DNA of 64,000 nt from positions 1,798,001 through 1,862,000 of the forward strand of contig NZ_JADZGI010000001.1 in the NCBI RefSeq assembly GCF_015865035.1. Direction: 5' to 3'. This DNA is from Novosphingobium aureum (GTDB taxonomy: Bacteria > Pseudomonadota > Alphaproteobacteria > Sphingomonadales > Sphingomonadaceae). Positions 8,488 through 16,584 of the stretch are shown here, one piece after another (the first letter of the stretch is position 1; each line of letters begins with the position of its first letter). The notes under the pieces are model-generated. The model did no database searches, was not told the DNA's origin, and saw nothing but the letters and a program-made list of their open reading frames with translations. Position numbers and translations under genes: made by a program.

Positions 8488-9318
8488 TCAGGGCCAGCGC
8501 GTCGCTTTCGCGCGCTGGCCCTCGAGCACCTCGAGCACCTGCGTCTCGAGCCAGGCGAAGGCCTCGGGCTCTACGTAGCTATGCGTGGCATCGGGACAGG
8601 TGCGGATGCGTGCATCGCGCTTGTCCCACTTCGCCGCAAAGGTGAGGGCAGTGCGGTCCCTCCCTGCAAGCAGAAACCTTATGTCGCCGGTGTAGTCGGC
8701 AATGCCTGCCGCGATCTCGGCGGCCAGACCTTCCGGACCTGACGGAGCGCCGGACCGTCGCGCCATCGCGACTAGGCTGCGCGCGAGGGCGCGGATCGGG
8801 ACTTGTCCGCGAAGCAGTCGCCTGATCGCGACCGGATCGGTGAGACGGCGCCGGTAATGGTCGCGCAGGACTTCCACCGGGGCCTCTTCCTCGCTTTCCT
8901 GCGCATCGATGGTCCAGGGGTTCGAGAGAACGAGCGCGTCGAGCCCGAAGCCGCCGCCGAGCATGAGCGCGCTCGCGGCATCGCAATTGCCCATGCCCAC
9001 GATCCGGGCAAGGCCGGGGCAGGCCGCGCGAAAGGCTTCGATGGCGGCCCCTATGTCGGGTGCGCTGTTTCGAAATTCACGGTTCTCGCCCTCGCTGTCA
9101 CCCACGCCGCGCCTGTCGAAGCGCAGCACCGCGTGTCCTGCTTTGGCGAGACGCGCGGCGAGGCGAGCCTGACCGTTCCAGGCGCCCGCGCGCGTCTCGT
9201 TTCCGCCCGAGACGATGAGCAGTCCCGTGGTGGCACTGAGCACTCCGCCTTCGGGGCGGTCGATCGTACCGACCAGCGTTGCGCCCTCGCAGGCGAAAGT
9301 CAGGTGCTCGCGGATCAT
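8488..9318 (-). CDS. hydrolase 1, exosortase A system-associated (TIGR03100-type)
   Basis: 276 residues from the ATG at 9316-9318, which overlaps the upstream hydrolase-2 stop by 4 bp (ATGA), fixing the start. Alpha/beta hydrolase features are GGNETRAGAWNG near the N-terminus, RFDRRGVGDSEGE near residue 67, a degenerate nucleophile region GMGNCDAASAL (Cys or Asp rather than Ser in the elbow), and a late DATHSYVEPEA His. This matches the family found only beside XrtA loci. Substrate unknown; it probably removes or transfers an acyl group in making a surface-polymer decoration. Last gene of a four-gene minus-strand operon. Confidence 0.85.
   Translation of the reverse strand: MIREHLTFACEGATLVGTIDRPEGGVLSATTGLLIVSGGNETRAGAWNGQARLAARLAKAGHAVLRFDRRGVGDSEGENREFRNSAPDIGAAIEAFRAACPGLARIVGMGNCDAASALMLGGGFGLDALVLSNPWTIDAQESEEEAPVEVLRDHYRRRLTDPVAIRRLLRGQVPIRALARSLVAMARRSGAPSGPEGLAAEIAAGIADYTGDIRFLLAGRDRTALTFAAKWDKRDARIRTCPDATHSYVEPEAFAWLETQVLEVLEGQRAKATRWP
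8490..8522. terminator. possible bidirectional hairpin between trxB and the convergent hydrolase
   Basis: Perfect 12-bp stem AGGGCCAGCGCG (8490-8501) / CGCGCTGGCCCT (8511-8522) with a 9-nt loop, starting 6 bp after the trxB stop and overlapping the last codons of the convergent gene. It could stop transcripts from both sides. No U-tract follows on either strand, so factor-independent termination is uncertain. Confidence 0.4.
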
Positions 9319-10022
9319 TGCGCGAGGCCTTGCGCCAGTAGGTCGGCCAGCGTCTCTGCCTGTTTGCAATCATCGCCCGGCTCCGCGCGCAGCCACAGGC
9401 CCGCCCCGCCAAGTTGCGCCTGCGCAATTGGATGGGCAGGGATTGTCGGTCCAGCTTCCTCGAATTCGCTGTAGAAACTTGGCCCAAGAATATGACCGCC
9501 AAGGATAATTCCGGAGGCGCGAGCGGTGTGCTCGAGATCCTCGCGGTTCTCCTCGCGTCCCGCCTCACGTGCGGCAAGGAGGCGTGCACGCAGCATCTGG
9601 CGCAGGATCGCCGATCCCTTGGCCGGTGCGTAGTGCCACGCGGGCAGGCCCGGAGGCGTCAGCAGGCAGCCACCACGGATACCGAGGGTCGCGCTAGCCG
9701 AGAAATGGCGCGCTGCTTCGGCCATCGCGGCGTGCCAGTCGGGCAGGGTCACGCCTGCGGACTCGCGCAGGCTCTCGTTGCAGCCGGGCAGGTCGGGCAG
9801 GAAGCTGTCGATCCCGCGCCGGTCAAGCGCGCGCATGAGATCGGCGGCGAAGCGGCGCATGCGATTGCTCTCGTCGAAGAGCGCAGGCACGATCAGCAGA
9901 CGCGAGGCGCGCCTACGATCGCAGACGAGTGCCAGTTCGGGAGAAGGGGCCGCGCCGCGCGCCGGGCAGTTCCAGGTGACCGGGCCGATCACCGCAGCCG
10001 GGACGCTGGCCGCCTGCGTCAT
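9315..10022 (-). CDS. hydrolase 2, exosortase A system-associated (TIGR03101-type)
   Basis: 235 residues from the ATG at 10020-10022. Both ends are locked by 4-bp ATGA overlaps, with the ACP gene upstream and hydrolase 1 downstream. It has an alpha/beta hydrolase-like fold with PALFDESNRMRRFAADLMRALDRRG and FLPDLPGCNES. These define the second hydrolase family that co-occurs with XrtA. The position where a GxSxG elbow is expected reads GIRGGCLL, so the usual Ser nucleophile is not evident. The role may be chaperoning or hydrolysis of an ACP-bound intermediate (inference). Confidence 0.82.
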   Translation of the reverse strand: MTQAASVPAAVIGPVTWNCPARGAAPSPELALVCDRRRASRLLIVPALFDESNRMRRFAADLMRALDRRGIDSFLPDLPGCNESLRESAGVTLPDWHAAMAEAARHFSASATLGIRGGCLLTPPGLPAWHYAPAKGSAILRQMLRARLLAAREAGREENREDLEHTARASGIILGGHILGPSFYSEFEEAGPTIPAHPIAQAQLGGAGLWLRAEPGDDCKQAETLADLLAQGLAQ

Positions 10023-10297
10023 GCGTCGGCTTGCTGGGGCCCGGGACGCTTGGCCTCGGCGAAGGCGAGCAGCCCGCCGTAGGTCTCGAGCATCTCGCCA
10101 TCGATCTCGTCGTCGTCGATGACGATGTCGAGGCGGTCCTCGATCTCGGTCAGCAGTCCGGCAACGGCCATCGAGTCCAGTTCGGGCAGATGGCCGAACA
10201 GGCCTGTATCGGCATCGAAGCCTTCGGCCTGGCCCTGCTCGAGGCCGAGCACATCGGTCAGGATGCTGCGCAGAAGCTGGTCGGTCGTCTCTTGCAT
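10019..10297 (-). CDS. acyl carrier protein (XrtA-associated)
   Basis: 92 residues. The phosphopantetheine attachment site is Ser42 in LPELDSMAVAGLL, the DSM/DSL motif of carrier proteins. The protein is acidic, with four expected helices and a C-terminal tail GPQQADA. Start ATG at 10295-10297; its stop overlaps the next gene by 4 bp. It is encoded next to an AMP-forming ligase and a PLP decarboxylase, so the ligase may load a carboxylic or amino acid onto this carrier. It is a dedicated carrier, separate from the fatty-acid ACP. Confidence 0.88.
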   Translation of the reverse strand: MQETTDQLLRSILTDVLGLEQGQAEGFDADTGLFGHLPELDSMAVAGLLTEIEDRLDIVIDDDEIDGEMLETYGGLLAFAEAKRPGPQQADA

Positions 10298-10338
10298 GGG
10301 CCCCTCGGTCGGCACTACGGCTCTGGTTTCGAGCGCCT

Positions 10339-11355
10339 CTAGCCGCGCTTCGCAATTGCGGCAAGGCGTTGCAAGGCCCCGCGTCCCATTACCGGCCAGT
10401 TGCGGGCCGAGAAGGGGCGCATCATGTCGAGCCGGTAGCGCGGGCGCACCGCCTCCATCCAGTCGCGCTTGTAGGGATCGTTGCCGGTGCCGAAATCGAC
10501 GAGGTCGACCCCGTCGGCATCGATCACCTGGCGCATCATGGCGGCGGTCAGCACCGAGCCGGGCGAGAGATCGGCCGCGCTTTCGCGGTGCGCGAGCTTG
10601 TGGATCCACGCCGTTCCGCCCTCGACGGTCCAGAATTGCGCGGCGATGGCCGGGCCGTGGCTGTCGAAGGCCGAGCGCGCGATGCCGAGCCGCAGCCGCC
10701 CGGCGCGCCCCTCGGCCTCGGCGAAGGCGCGCAGGAAGGCTGGCGAACCCTCGGCGGGCTTCCAGCTCTCGCCATAGATCGCCTCGTAGTCGTCCCAGGC
10801 ATCGCGGTCGAAGCGGTCGTGAACTACCGTTGTGACCTTGGGCGCCTTGCGCTTGAGCGTGGTGCGCAGGCGTCCCGGGCGCGCGGCGATATAGGCGGCA
10901 TAGTCGCGGCCCCTGAGGTCGAGCACATGATTGACGTCGCAAGCTTCGCGCCGGACCAGCCATCCGGCCTTGCGAAAGGCATCTTCCACCAGTGATGCGC
11001 TGCCGTCCTCGTCGGGCATGGGCGAGAGCGTCACGCGGTGCGCATAGCGCGCAAGGTCGCCCGCCAGAGCCTCGAGCAGCGCAGGACTGCCATCGAGTAG
11101 CGGCCGAATGCGGAAGCTGTACCAGTTGCCAAGGGCCATGAGGTGGCCACCCTTGCCCGCGAGCGGAAGCAGCGCATGCTCGCCGCCCTGCGAGGCAACC
11201 GCGAGGACCGGGGCGAGGCCGCAATGCTCGGCAAGCCCCTGCCACCACCACAAGCGGTCGAACGGCGCGCGCGCTTCGCTGTGTTCGAGCAGGGCCTCGA
11301 GCGCCTTGCGGGAATGGACTTCCTTAAGATCGGAGTGATAAGCGATCTGGATCAA
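10339..11355 (-). CDS. GNAT-fold acetyltransferase-like protein (CelD/BioF2/FemAB-like), XrtA locus
   Basis: 338 residues with two GNAT-like halves: an N-terminal half with PFDRLWWWQGLAEH and LMALGNWYSFRIRPLL, and a C-terminal acetyltransferase-6-type half with DLRGRDYAAYIAARPGRLR, FLRAFAEAEGRAGRLRLGIA, AAQFWTVEGGTAWIHKLAH and VDFGTGNDPYKRDWM. The last motif resembles the ligand loop of FemAB-like transferases. First gene of the minus-strand operon, divergent from the ligase with only 36 bp between start codons. A likely role is transfer of an acyl or aminoacyl group to a polysaccharide precursor (inference). A second FemAB-type protein is encoded at 21893. Confidence 0.8.
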   Translation of the reverse strand: MIQIAYHSDLKEVHSRKALEALLEHSEARAPFDRLWWWQGLAEHCGLAPVLAVASQGGEHALLPLAGKGGHLMALGNWYSFRIRPLLDGSPALLEALAGDLARYAHRVTLSPMPDEDGSASLVEDAFRKAGWLVRREACDVNHVLDLRGRDYAAYIAARPGRLRTTLKRKAPKVTTVVHDRFDRDAWDDYEAIYGESWKPAEGSPAFLRAFAEAEGRAGRLRLGIARSAFDSHGPAIAAQFWTVEGGTAWIHKLAHRESAADLSPGSVLTAAMMRQVIDADGVDLVDFGTGNDPYKRDWMEAVRPRYRLDMMRPFSARNWPVMGRGALQRLAAIAKRG

Positions 11356-11391
11356 GATACCTTCCCGAATTCGCGGAGCCTGACTTTGCCC

Positions 11392-12978
11392 ATGCGCGGC
11401 CCAGCCGACAATGCCGAAAATGCTGCCGCACCTGCCTCATCTGCGTCACTGCCGCTCGATCATGTCGTGCTGCACGGCGCGGACGAGGCCGATGCACTGG
11501 TCCTGCGCGATGGGACACTGGACTATGCCGCGTTAAGATCGCGTGTCGCGCGCATGGCGGCATGGCTTGCGGCGATGCTGCCCACGAAGGGCGCACGCGT
11601 CGCCAGCTGGGCTGCAAAGGGCGAGCTGACCTGCCTGCTGCCGGTCGCGGCGGCGCGGGCAGGGCTCGTGCACGTGCCGGTCAACCCGCTGCTCAAGCAT
11701 GCGCAGGTGGCGCATATCCTCGCCGACAGCGGCGCCGAACTCCTGATCGCAACGCCTTCGCGGCTCGCCACGCTGGGCGAGGGCGATGTGCCCGATGGCT
11801 GCCGCACGCAGGGCGAAGCCGAAGTCATGGCGCAGGTCGCGGCCTGCACCGGCAGTCTTGGCCCCTCCGATGCCGATCCCGACACCCTGGCCGCGATCCT
11901 CTATACCAGCGGTTCTACAGGACGCCCCAAGGGGGTCATGCTCAGCCATACCAACATGGCTCTGGGCGCGGCAAGCGTGGCCGACTACCTCGACATGGCA
12001 GCGCAGGACCGCACGCTCGCGGTGCTGCCGTTCGCCTTCGATTACGGACAGAACCAGTTGTTCTCGACCTGGCTTGCGGGAGGCTGCGTGGTCCCGCTCG
12101 ACTACCTCCTACCGCGTGACGTGGTGAAGGCGGTCGAGCGCCACGCCATCACCACGCTGGCTGCGGTCCCGCCTTTGTGGGTGCAACTGACCGAGCTGGA
12201 CTGGCCTGCCGAGACCGCTGCAAGGCTGCGGCGCCTGACCAACAGCGGGGGCGCGCTCACCGTCGATCTCGTTGCAAAGCTGCGTGCCCTGTTCCCCGAA
12301 GCGCGCCTCTTCCCGATGTACGGCCTGACCGAGGCCTTCCGCTCGACCTATCTCGATCCCGCTCTCGTCGATACCCATCCCACCTCGATGGGGCGCGCGG
12401 TGCCTCATGCCGAAGTGCTGGTGATCAACGATGCAGGCGAAGTCGCCGGCGATGACGAGGAGGGCGAGCTGGTCCATTGCGGCCCGCTCGTCGCGCAAGG
12501 ATACTGGCGTGATGCCGAGCGCACCGCCGAGCGTTACCGGCCCGCACCCGCCGCTTCGCGCTATGGCGGAACGGCAGTCTGGTCGGGCGACAGGGTACGC
12601 CGCGCGCAGGACGGCCTGCTCTATTTCGTCGGGCGGCGCGACGCGATGATCAAGAGCGCAGGCAACCGCATCAGCCCGCAGGAGATCGAGGACGCGGTGG
12701 TCGCGACCGGGCTCGCTGCAGAGGCGGTTGCGCTTGGCCTGCCCGATGCGCGGCTGGGACAGGCGATCCACCTCGTCGTGCGCCCCGCAGCCGGTGTCGA
12801 GGGTGAGGAGGCCGGAGCCGAGCTGCCACGACGACTCATGCGCGAATTGCCCAATTTCATGCAGCCAAGGGCCATCCACTGGCGCGATGCCATGCCCACG
12901 AGCCCCAATGGCAAGCTCGACCGCACCGGGCTGGCGAACGAGATCGCGGCGAAGCTCGCCAAGGAGACTGAGGCATGA
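11392..12978 (+). CDS. acyl-CoA ligase (AMP-forming), exosortase A system-associated (TIGR03098-type)
   Basis: 528 residues from ATG 11392; upstream in-frame codons belong to the complementary GNAT gene. An ANL-superfamily adenylating enzyme. The P-loop-like motif YTSGSTGRPKGVMLSH is near residues 170-185, MYGLTEAFR is the A5 region, SGDRVRRAQDG the A7/A8 region, and the C-terminal Lys lies in SPNGKLDRTGLA. It activates a carboxylic or amino acid and, with the ACP encoded divergently, probably forms a thioester. Its stop overlaps the decarboxylase start by ATGA, so the two are translationally coupled. Confidence 0.9.
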   Translation: MRGPADNAENAAAPASSASLPLDHVVLHGADEADALVLRDGTLDYAALRSRVARMAAWLAAMLPTKGARVASWAAKGELTCLLPVAAARAGLVHVPVNPLLKHAQVAHILADSGAELLIATPSRLATLGEGDVPDGCRTQGEAEVMAQVAACTGSLGPSDADPDTLAAILYTSGSTGRPKGVMLSHTNMALGAASVADYLDMAAQDRTLAVLPFAFDYGQNQLFSTWLAGGCVVPLDYLLPRDVVKAVERHAITTLAAVPPLWVQLTELDWPAETAARLRRLTNSGGALTVDLVAKLRALFPEARLFPMYGLTEAFRSTYLDPALVDTHPTSMGRAVPHAEVLVINDAGEVAGDDEEGELVHCGPLVAQGYWRDAERTAERYRPAPAASRYGGTAVWSGDRVRRAQDGLLYFVGRRDAMIKSAGNRISPQEIEDAVVATGLAAEAVALGLPDARLGQAIHLVVRPAAGVEGEEAGAELPRRLMRELPNFMQPRAIHWRDAMPTSPNGKLDRTGLANEIAAKLAKETEA

Positions 12979-14213
12979 AGGCGCTTGGCCCCATTCCCGA
13001 GGCTTTCTCGGCCATCGACGGGGTGCTCGCGGTTGGCGGCAAGCCGGTCACGCACTGGGTCAAGCAGTCGGGTACAACGCCGCTGTTTCTCTACGACATG
13101 GCCATCGTCGAGGCGACGATTGCACGCCTGCGTGCCGCAATGCCCGAGCGGCTCGCGCTGCATTACGCCGTGAAGGCCAACCCTTTCGCGCCGCTGCTCG
13201 CGCGCATGGATGGGCTGGTAGACGGCTTCGACATCGCCTCGGGCGGAGAGCTGGCCATCGTGACCGGGCAGGGTATCGATCCCGCGCGGGTCAGCTTTGC
13301 CGGACCGGGCAAGCGCGATGCCGAACTCGAATTCGCGATTGCCCTAGGGGTCACGCTCAATCTCGAGTCCGAGGGCGAGGCGCAGCGCGCGATCGCGATT
13401 GCCGAGCGTCTGGGGGTGAGCCCGCGCCTCGCGATCCGGGTCAATCCCGCGTTCGACCTCAAGGGCTCGGGCATGAAGATGGGCGGCGGGGCCAAGCCGT
13501 TCGGCGTCGATGCCGAGCGCGTGCCCGCGCTTGTGCGCCGCGTCGTCGCGAGCGGGGCAGACTGGCGCGGTTTCCATATCTTCGCGGGCAGCCAGGCGCT
13601 CGACGCGGCGGCCATCGCCGACACGCAAGGTCAGGCCCTCGACCTCGCCGCGCAGCTTGCGCAGGAGGCCGGCGTCGCCCTGCCGCATTGCAATCTCGGC
13701 GGCGGGCTCGGCATCCCCTATTTCCCGGGCGACGCACCGGTCGACGTCGAAGAGGTGGGCGCCCGGCTCTCCGAGCGCTTCGTCAGCCTGCCCGAGGTGC
13801 TGGCCGGGACCCAGTTCTGCATCGAGCTGGGCCGCTATCTGGTCGGCGAGGCCGGCGTCTACATAGCCCGGGTGATCGACCGCAAGCTCAGCCACGGCGA
13901 AGTCTTCCTCGTCACCGACGGGGGGCTGCACCACCAGCTTGCCGCCTCGGGCAACTTCGGCACGGTCGTGCGCCGCAATTACCCCTCGGCCATCGCCACC
14001 CGCTTCGGCGCGCCCGTCGACGAGGAAGCGACCATCGTGGGGTGCCTGTGCACGCCGCTCGACAAGCTCGCCGACAAGGGCGGTTTCCCGCGTGCGGAGC
14101 CAGGGGACCTCGTCGCGGTGTTCTGCGCCGGGGCCTACGGCGCGAGCGCCAGCCCGGCCTCGTTCCTCGGGCAGGGGCCAGCGCACGAAATGCTCGTCGG
14201 GACGAACGACTGA
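12975..14213 (+). CDS. pyridoxal-dependent decarboxylase, exosortase A system-associated (TIGR03099-type)
   Basis: 412 residues, fold type III (alanine-racemase-like barrel, LysA/ornithine decarboxylase group). The PLP lysine is Lys67 in HYAVKANPF; the PLP phosphate loop is NLGGGLGIPYFPGD; the substrate-binding segment with the catalytic Cys is VFCAGAYGAS near the C-terminus; ELGRYLVGEAG is also family-typical. It probably decarboxylates an amino acid or diamino acid to an amine. Coupled to the ligase by a 4-bp overlap. A 177-bp gap with hairpins separates it from the export operon. Confidence 0.9.
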   Translation: MKALGPIPEAFSAIDGVLAVGGKPVTHWVKQSGTTPLFLYDMAIVEATIARLRAAMPERLALHYAVKANPFAPLLARMDGLVDGFDIASGGELAIVTGQGIDPARVSFAGPGKRDAELEFAIALGVTLNLESEGEAQRAIAIAERLGVSPRLAIRVNPAFDLKGSGMKMGGGAKPFGVDAERVPALVRRVVASGADWRGFHIFAGSQALDAAAIADTQGQALDLAAQLAQEAGVALPHCNLGGGLGIPYFPGDAPVDVEEVGARLSERFVSLPEVLAGTQFCIELGRYLVGEAGVYIARVIDRKLSHGEVFLVTDGGLHHQLAASGNFGTVVRRNYPSAIATRFGAPVDEEATIVGCLCTPLDKLADKGGFPRAEPGDLVAVFCAGAYGASASPASFLGQGPAHEMLVGTND

Positions 14214-14220
14214 CACGATC

Positions 14221-14274
14221 TTTCGGGCACCGTGCCGAAATTGGTGCGTGCGTCGGTTAGCGGGCACGGCTAAC
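14221..14274. promoter_or_regulatory. two adjacent hairpins before the export operon
   Basis: Between the decarboxylase and the export lipoprotein the sequence holds TTTCG-GGCAC-c-GTGCC-GAAA (about 14221-14240, with one bulge) and GTTAGC (14256-14261) / GCTAAC (14269-14274) with a 7-nt loop. A short T-run, CCCTTTTT, follows at 14286-14292. They could act as a weak terminator for the ligase-decarboxylase operon, or as an operator of the next operon. Which of these cannot be decided here. Confidence 0.4.
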
Positions 14275-14390
14275 GCAATGTTCACCCTTTTTCTGGATAA
14301 AGCACAGTGAATTGCACTGCGCTGACTACGGGTTCGCCCGAGGTCGTGCACGCAGCCCACGGCAAGGGTCGTGGAATGAGGGAATTGTCG

Positions 14391-15041
14391 ATGTCGAAGA
14401 ACCGTGCTGCCCGTATCGCCTCTGTCTGCACCGTACTGGGTGCGACCAGCCTGGCGCTGGGCGGTTGTGCCACGAATGCCGCGCCCGAACTCCCGCCCGC
14501 GACCTTCGTCGCGATGCAGGAGGGGCCCGGCGAGGAATACGTGATCGGCCCGCTCGACGACCTCACCATCTTCGTGTGGCGCAATCCCGAGCTCGGCGCC
14601 AAGGTTCAGGTGCGACCCGACGGGCGCATCACCACGCCGCTGATCACTGACATGCCTGCGGTCGGCAAGACCCCCTCGATGCTCGCTCAGGACATTCGCC
14701 TGCAGCTCTCGCAGTACATCGAGGATCCGCTCGTCTCGGTCATCGTCAACTCGTTCTCGGGCACCTTCAGCCAGCAGATCCGTATCGTCGGCGCGACCGA
14801 GAAGCCTGCCTCGATCCCCTACCGCGCGAACATGACCGTGCTCGACGCGATGATCGCGGTGGGCGGGCTCTCCGAATATGCGGCGGGCAACAAGGCGCGC
14901 CTGATCCGCTTCGACAAGGCCAGCGGCAAGCAGAAGGAATACAAGCTGCGTCTGGGCGACCTGCTCAAGGAAGGCGACAGCAAGGCCAATGTCATGCTCT
15001 CGCCCGGGGACGTGATCATCATCCCCGAAAGCATGTTCTGA
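14391..15041 (+). CDS. XrtA/PEP-CTERM system polysaccharide export outer-membrane lipoprotein (TIGR03027-type)
   Basis: 216 residues from ATG 14391, with AGGGA about 8 nt before it. An earlier in-frame ATG at 14376 would lengthen the n-region and is less likely. The lipoprotein signal is clear, with the lipobox ALGGC placing Cys26. It is a Wza/polysaccharide-export-family protein: the Poly_export domain (YVIGPLDDLTIFVWRNPEL) near residues 45-65, then SLBB-like segments (IRIVGATEKPASIPYR, VLDAMIAVGGL). It probably forms the outer-membrane exit channel for the polymer. First gene of a long, tightly packed operon running to 27689. Confidence 0.93.
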   Translation: MSKNRAARIASVCTVLGATSLALGGCATNAAPELPPATFVAMQEGPGEEYVIGPLDDLTIFVWRNPELGAKVQVRPDGRITTPLITDMPAVGKTPSMLAQDIRLQLSQYIEDPLVSVIVNSFSGTFSQQIRIVGATEKPASIPYRANMTVLDAMIAVGGLSEYAAGNKARLIRFDKASGKQKEYKLRLGDLLKEGDSKANVMLSPGDVIIIPESMF

Positions 15042-15063
15042 TCTTGCGGTTGGCGGGGCGCAG

Positions 15064-16584
15064 ATGAACAACCTCTACGAAGAGCTGCTGGCGGCGATCC
15101 ACAGCGTCTGGCACCGGCGCTGGATCGCGCTCGCCTGCGCCTGGGGCATCTGCCTGCTCGGCTGGCTCGCGGTGGCGCTGATCCCCAACAGCTACGAATC
15201 GCGCGCGCGCATCTTCATCCAGCTCGACGACGCGCTCGCCGAACAGGTGGGCATCGGCGTCGCCGACAAGAAGCGCGACATCGAGCGCATCCGCCAGACG
15301 CTCACCAGCGCGGTGAACCTCGAGAAGGTCGTGCGCTCGACGCGTCTTGGCGACACTATCGAATCGCCCAAGCAGATGGAGGCTGCGGTCCTCGCGCTGG
15401 GACGCAACGTCTCGGTCGTCGCCCAGCAGGACAACCTCTTCGAGATCACGGCCGTTGCCGACCAGTCCTCCTTCTCGGACGCCGAGAATGCGCAGCTCGC
15501 GCAGAACGTCGCGCAGAAGATGATCGACATCTTCCGTGAAGAGAACCTCTCGGGGAACCGCGGCGACGTCGCCGAATCGATGCAGTTCCTCAACGAACAG
15601 CTCAAGCAGCGCGAGCGCGAACTGGAATCCGCGGAGAACAAGCGCTCGGCCTTCGAGGCGGCGCATCCCGAACTCGCGGGCGGAAGCGCGGGCAGTGCCC
15701 AGCGTCTCGATGCCGCGCGTGCGGAACTGCACGGGGTCGACGGCGACCTCGGCGCGGCGCGCAGCGCGCTTGCCGCGATCGAGGGGCAGCTCGCCAGCAC
15801 CCCGCGCTCGCTGCCCGGCGGTACCACCGGCTCGGCCACTGCGGCCCTCAACGCCGCCCAGTCCGAGCTTGCCGGGATGCGTGCACGCGGTTTGACGGAA
15901 AACCATCCTGACGTGATCGCCCAGCGCAATCAGGTCGCCGCGCTCAAGGGACCGGCGGCGGCAGAGGCGGCCAATGGCGGCGGTACGCCGAACCCGGCCT
16001 ATACCTCGCTGCTCTCTATCCGTGCCGAACGCCAGGCCAATGTCCAGGCGCTCACCTCGCGCAAGGTCTCGCTCGAATCCGACGTTGCCAATCTCACCGC
16101 GCAGGCGATCGAGAACCCCGAACTGGCGAGCGAGGCACAGCGCATCGCGCGCGACTACGACGTCCTGCGCCAGCAATACGACAAGCTCCTGCGCGACCGC
16201 GAGGAACTGCGCATTCGCGGCGAGGTCAAGACCGAGCGCGAGGCCGTCAAGTTCGAGGTGGTTGATCCGCCGACGACCCCGCGCGCGCCGGTCGCGCCCA
16301 ATCGTCCGCTGCTTTTGCTGGGCGTGCTCATCGTCGGTATCGGTGGCGGCTGTGCGGGAGCCTTCGCGCTCGGCAAGGTGCGCTCGGTCTTCGCCACCAC
16401 CGCCGGGCTCGAGCGTTCGACCGGACTGCCGGTGCTGGGCGCGATCTCGCGCAACCTCACCGATGCCGCGCGCGCCGAGCGTACCCGCAAGCTCAAGCTG
16501 TTCTTTGCCGGGTCGGCGGCACTGGGCGGGCTCTTCGTGGTTCTGCTACTTGTCGAATTCATCCAGCGCGGCATGGTCGCATGA
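15064..16584 (+). CDS. XrtA system polysaccharide chain-length determinant (Wzz-type, TIGR03007)
   Basis: 506 residues. N-terminal membrane helix at about 21-40 (WIALACAWGICLLGWLAVAL), then the Wzz periplasmic region with IQLDDALAEQ and long coiled-coil stretches around residues 175-340. A second hydrophobic segment is near 420 (PLLLLGVLIVGIGGGC) and a last one near 485-500. It controls polymer length and forms the inner-membrane partner of the tyrosine kinase encoded next. The stop overlaps the kinase start (ATGA). Full-length for the family. Confidence 0.92.
   Translation: MNNLYEELLAAIHSVWHRRWIALACAWGICLLGWLAVALIPNSYESRARIFIQLDDALAEQVGIGVADKKRDIERIRQTLTSAVNLEKVVRSTRLGDTIESPKQMEAAVLALGRNVSVVAQQDNLFEITAVADQSSFSDAENAQLAQNVAQKMIDIFREENLSGNRGDVAESMQFLNEQLKQRERELESAENKRSAFEAAHPELAGGSAGSAQRLDAARAELHGVDGDLGAARSALAAIEGQLASTPRSLPGGTTGSATAALNAAQSELAGMRARGLTENHPDVIAQRNQVAALKGPAAAEAANGGGTPNPAYTSLLSIRAERQANVQALTSRKVSLESDVANLTAQAIENPELASEAQRIARDYDVLRQQYDKLLRDREELRIRGEVKTEREAVKFEVVDPPTTPRAPVAPNRPLLLLGVLIVGIGGGCAGAFALGKVRSVFATTAGLERSTGLPVLGAISRNLTDAARAERTRKLKLFFAGSAALGGLFVVLLLVEFIQRGMVA

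Noticed and set aside
8490..8522. Strong intrinsic terminator for trxB
   Set aside because: The stem is perfect but no T-run follows on either strand, so it is listed only as a possible hairpin.
11143..11391. Upstream extension of the XrtA ligase frame
   Set aside because: It lies entirely opposite the GNAT-type gene and has no ligase resemblance; ATG 11392 is the first sensible start.
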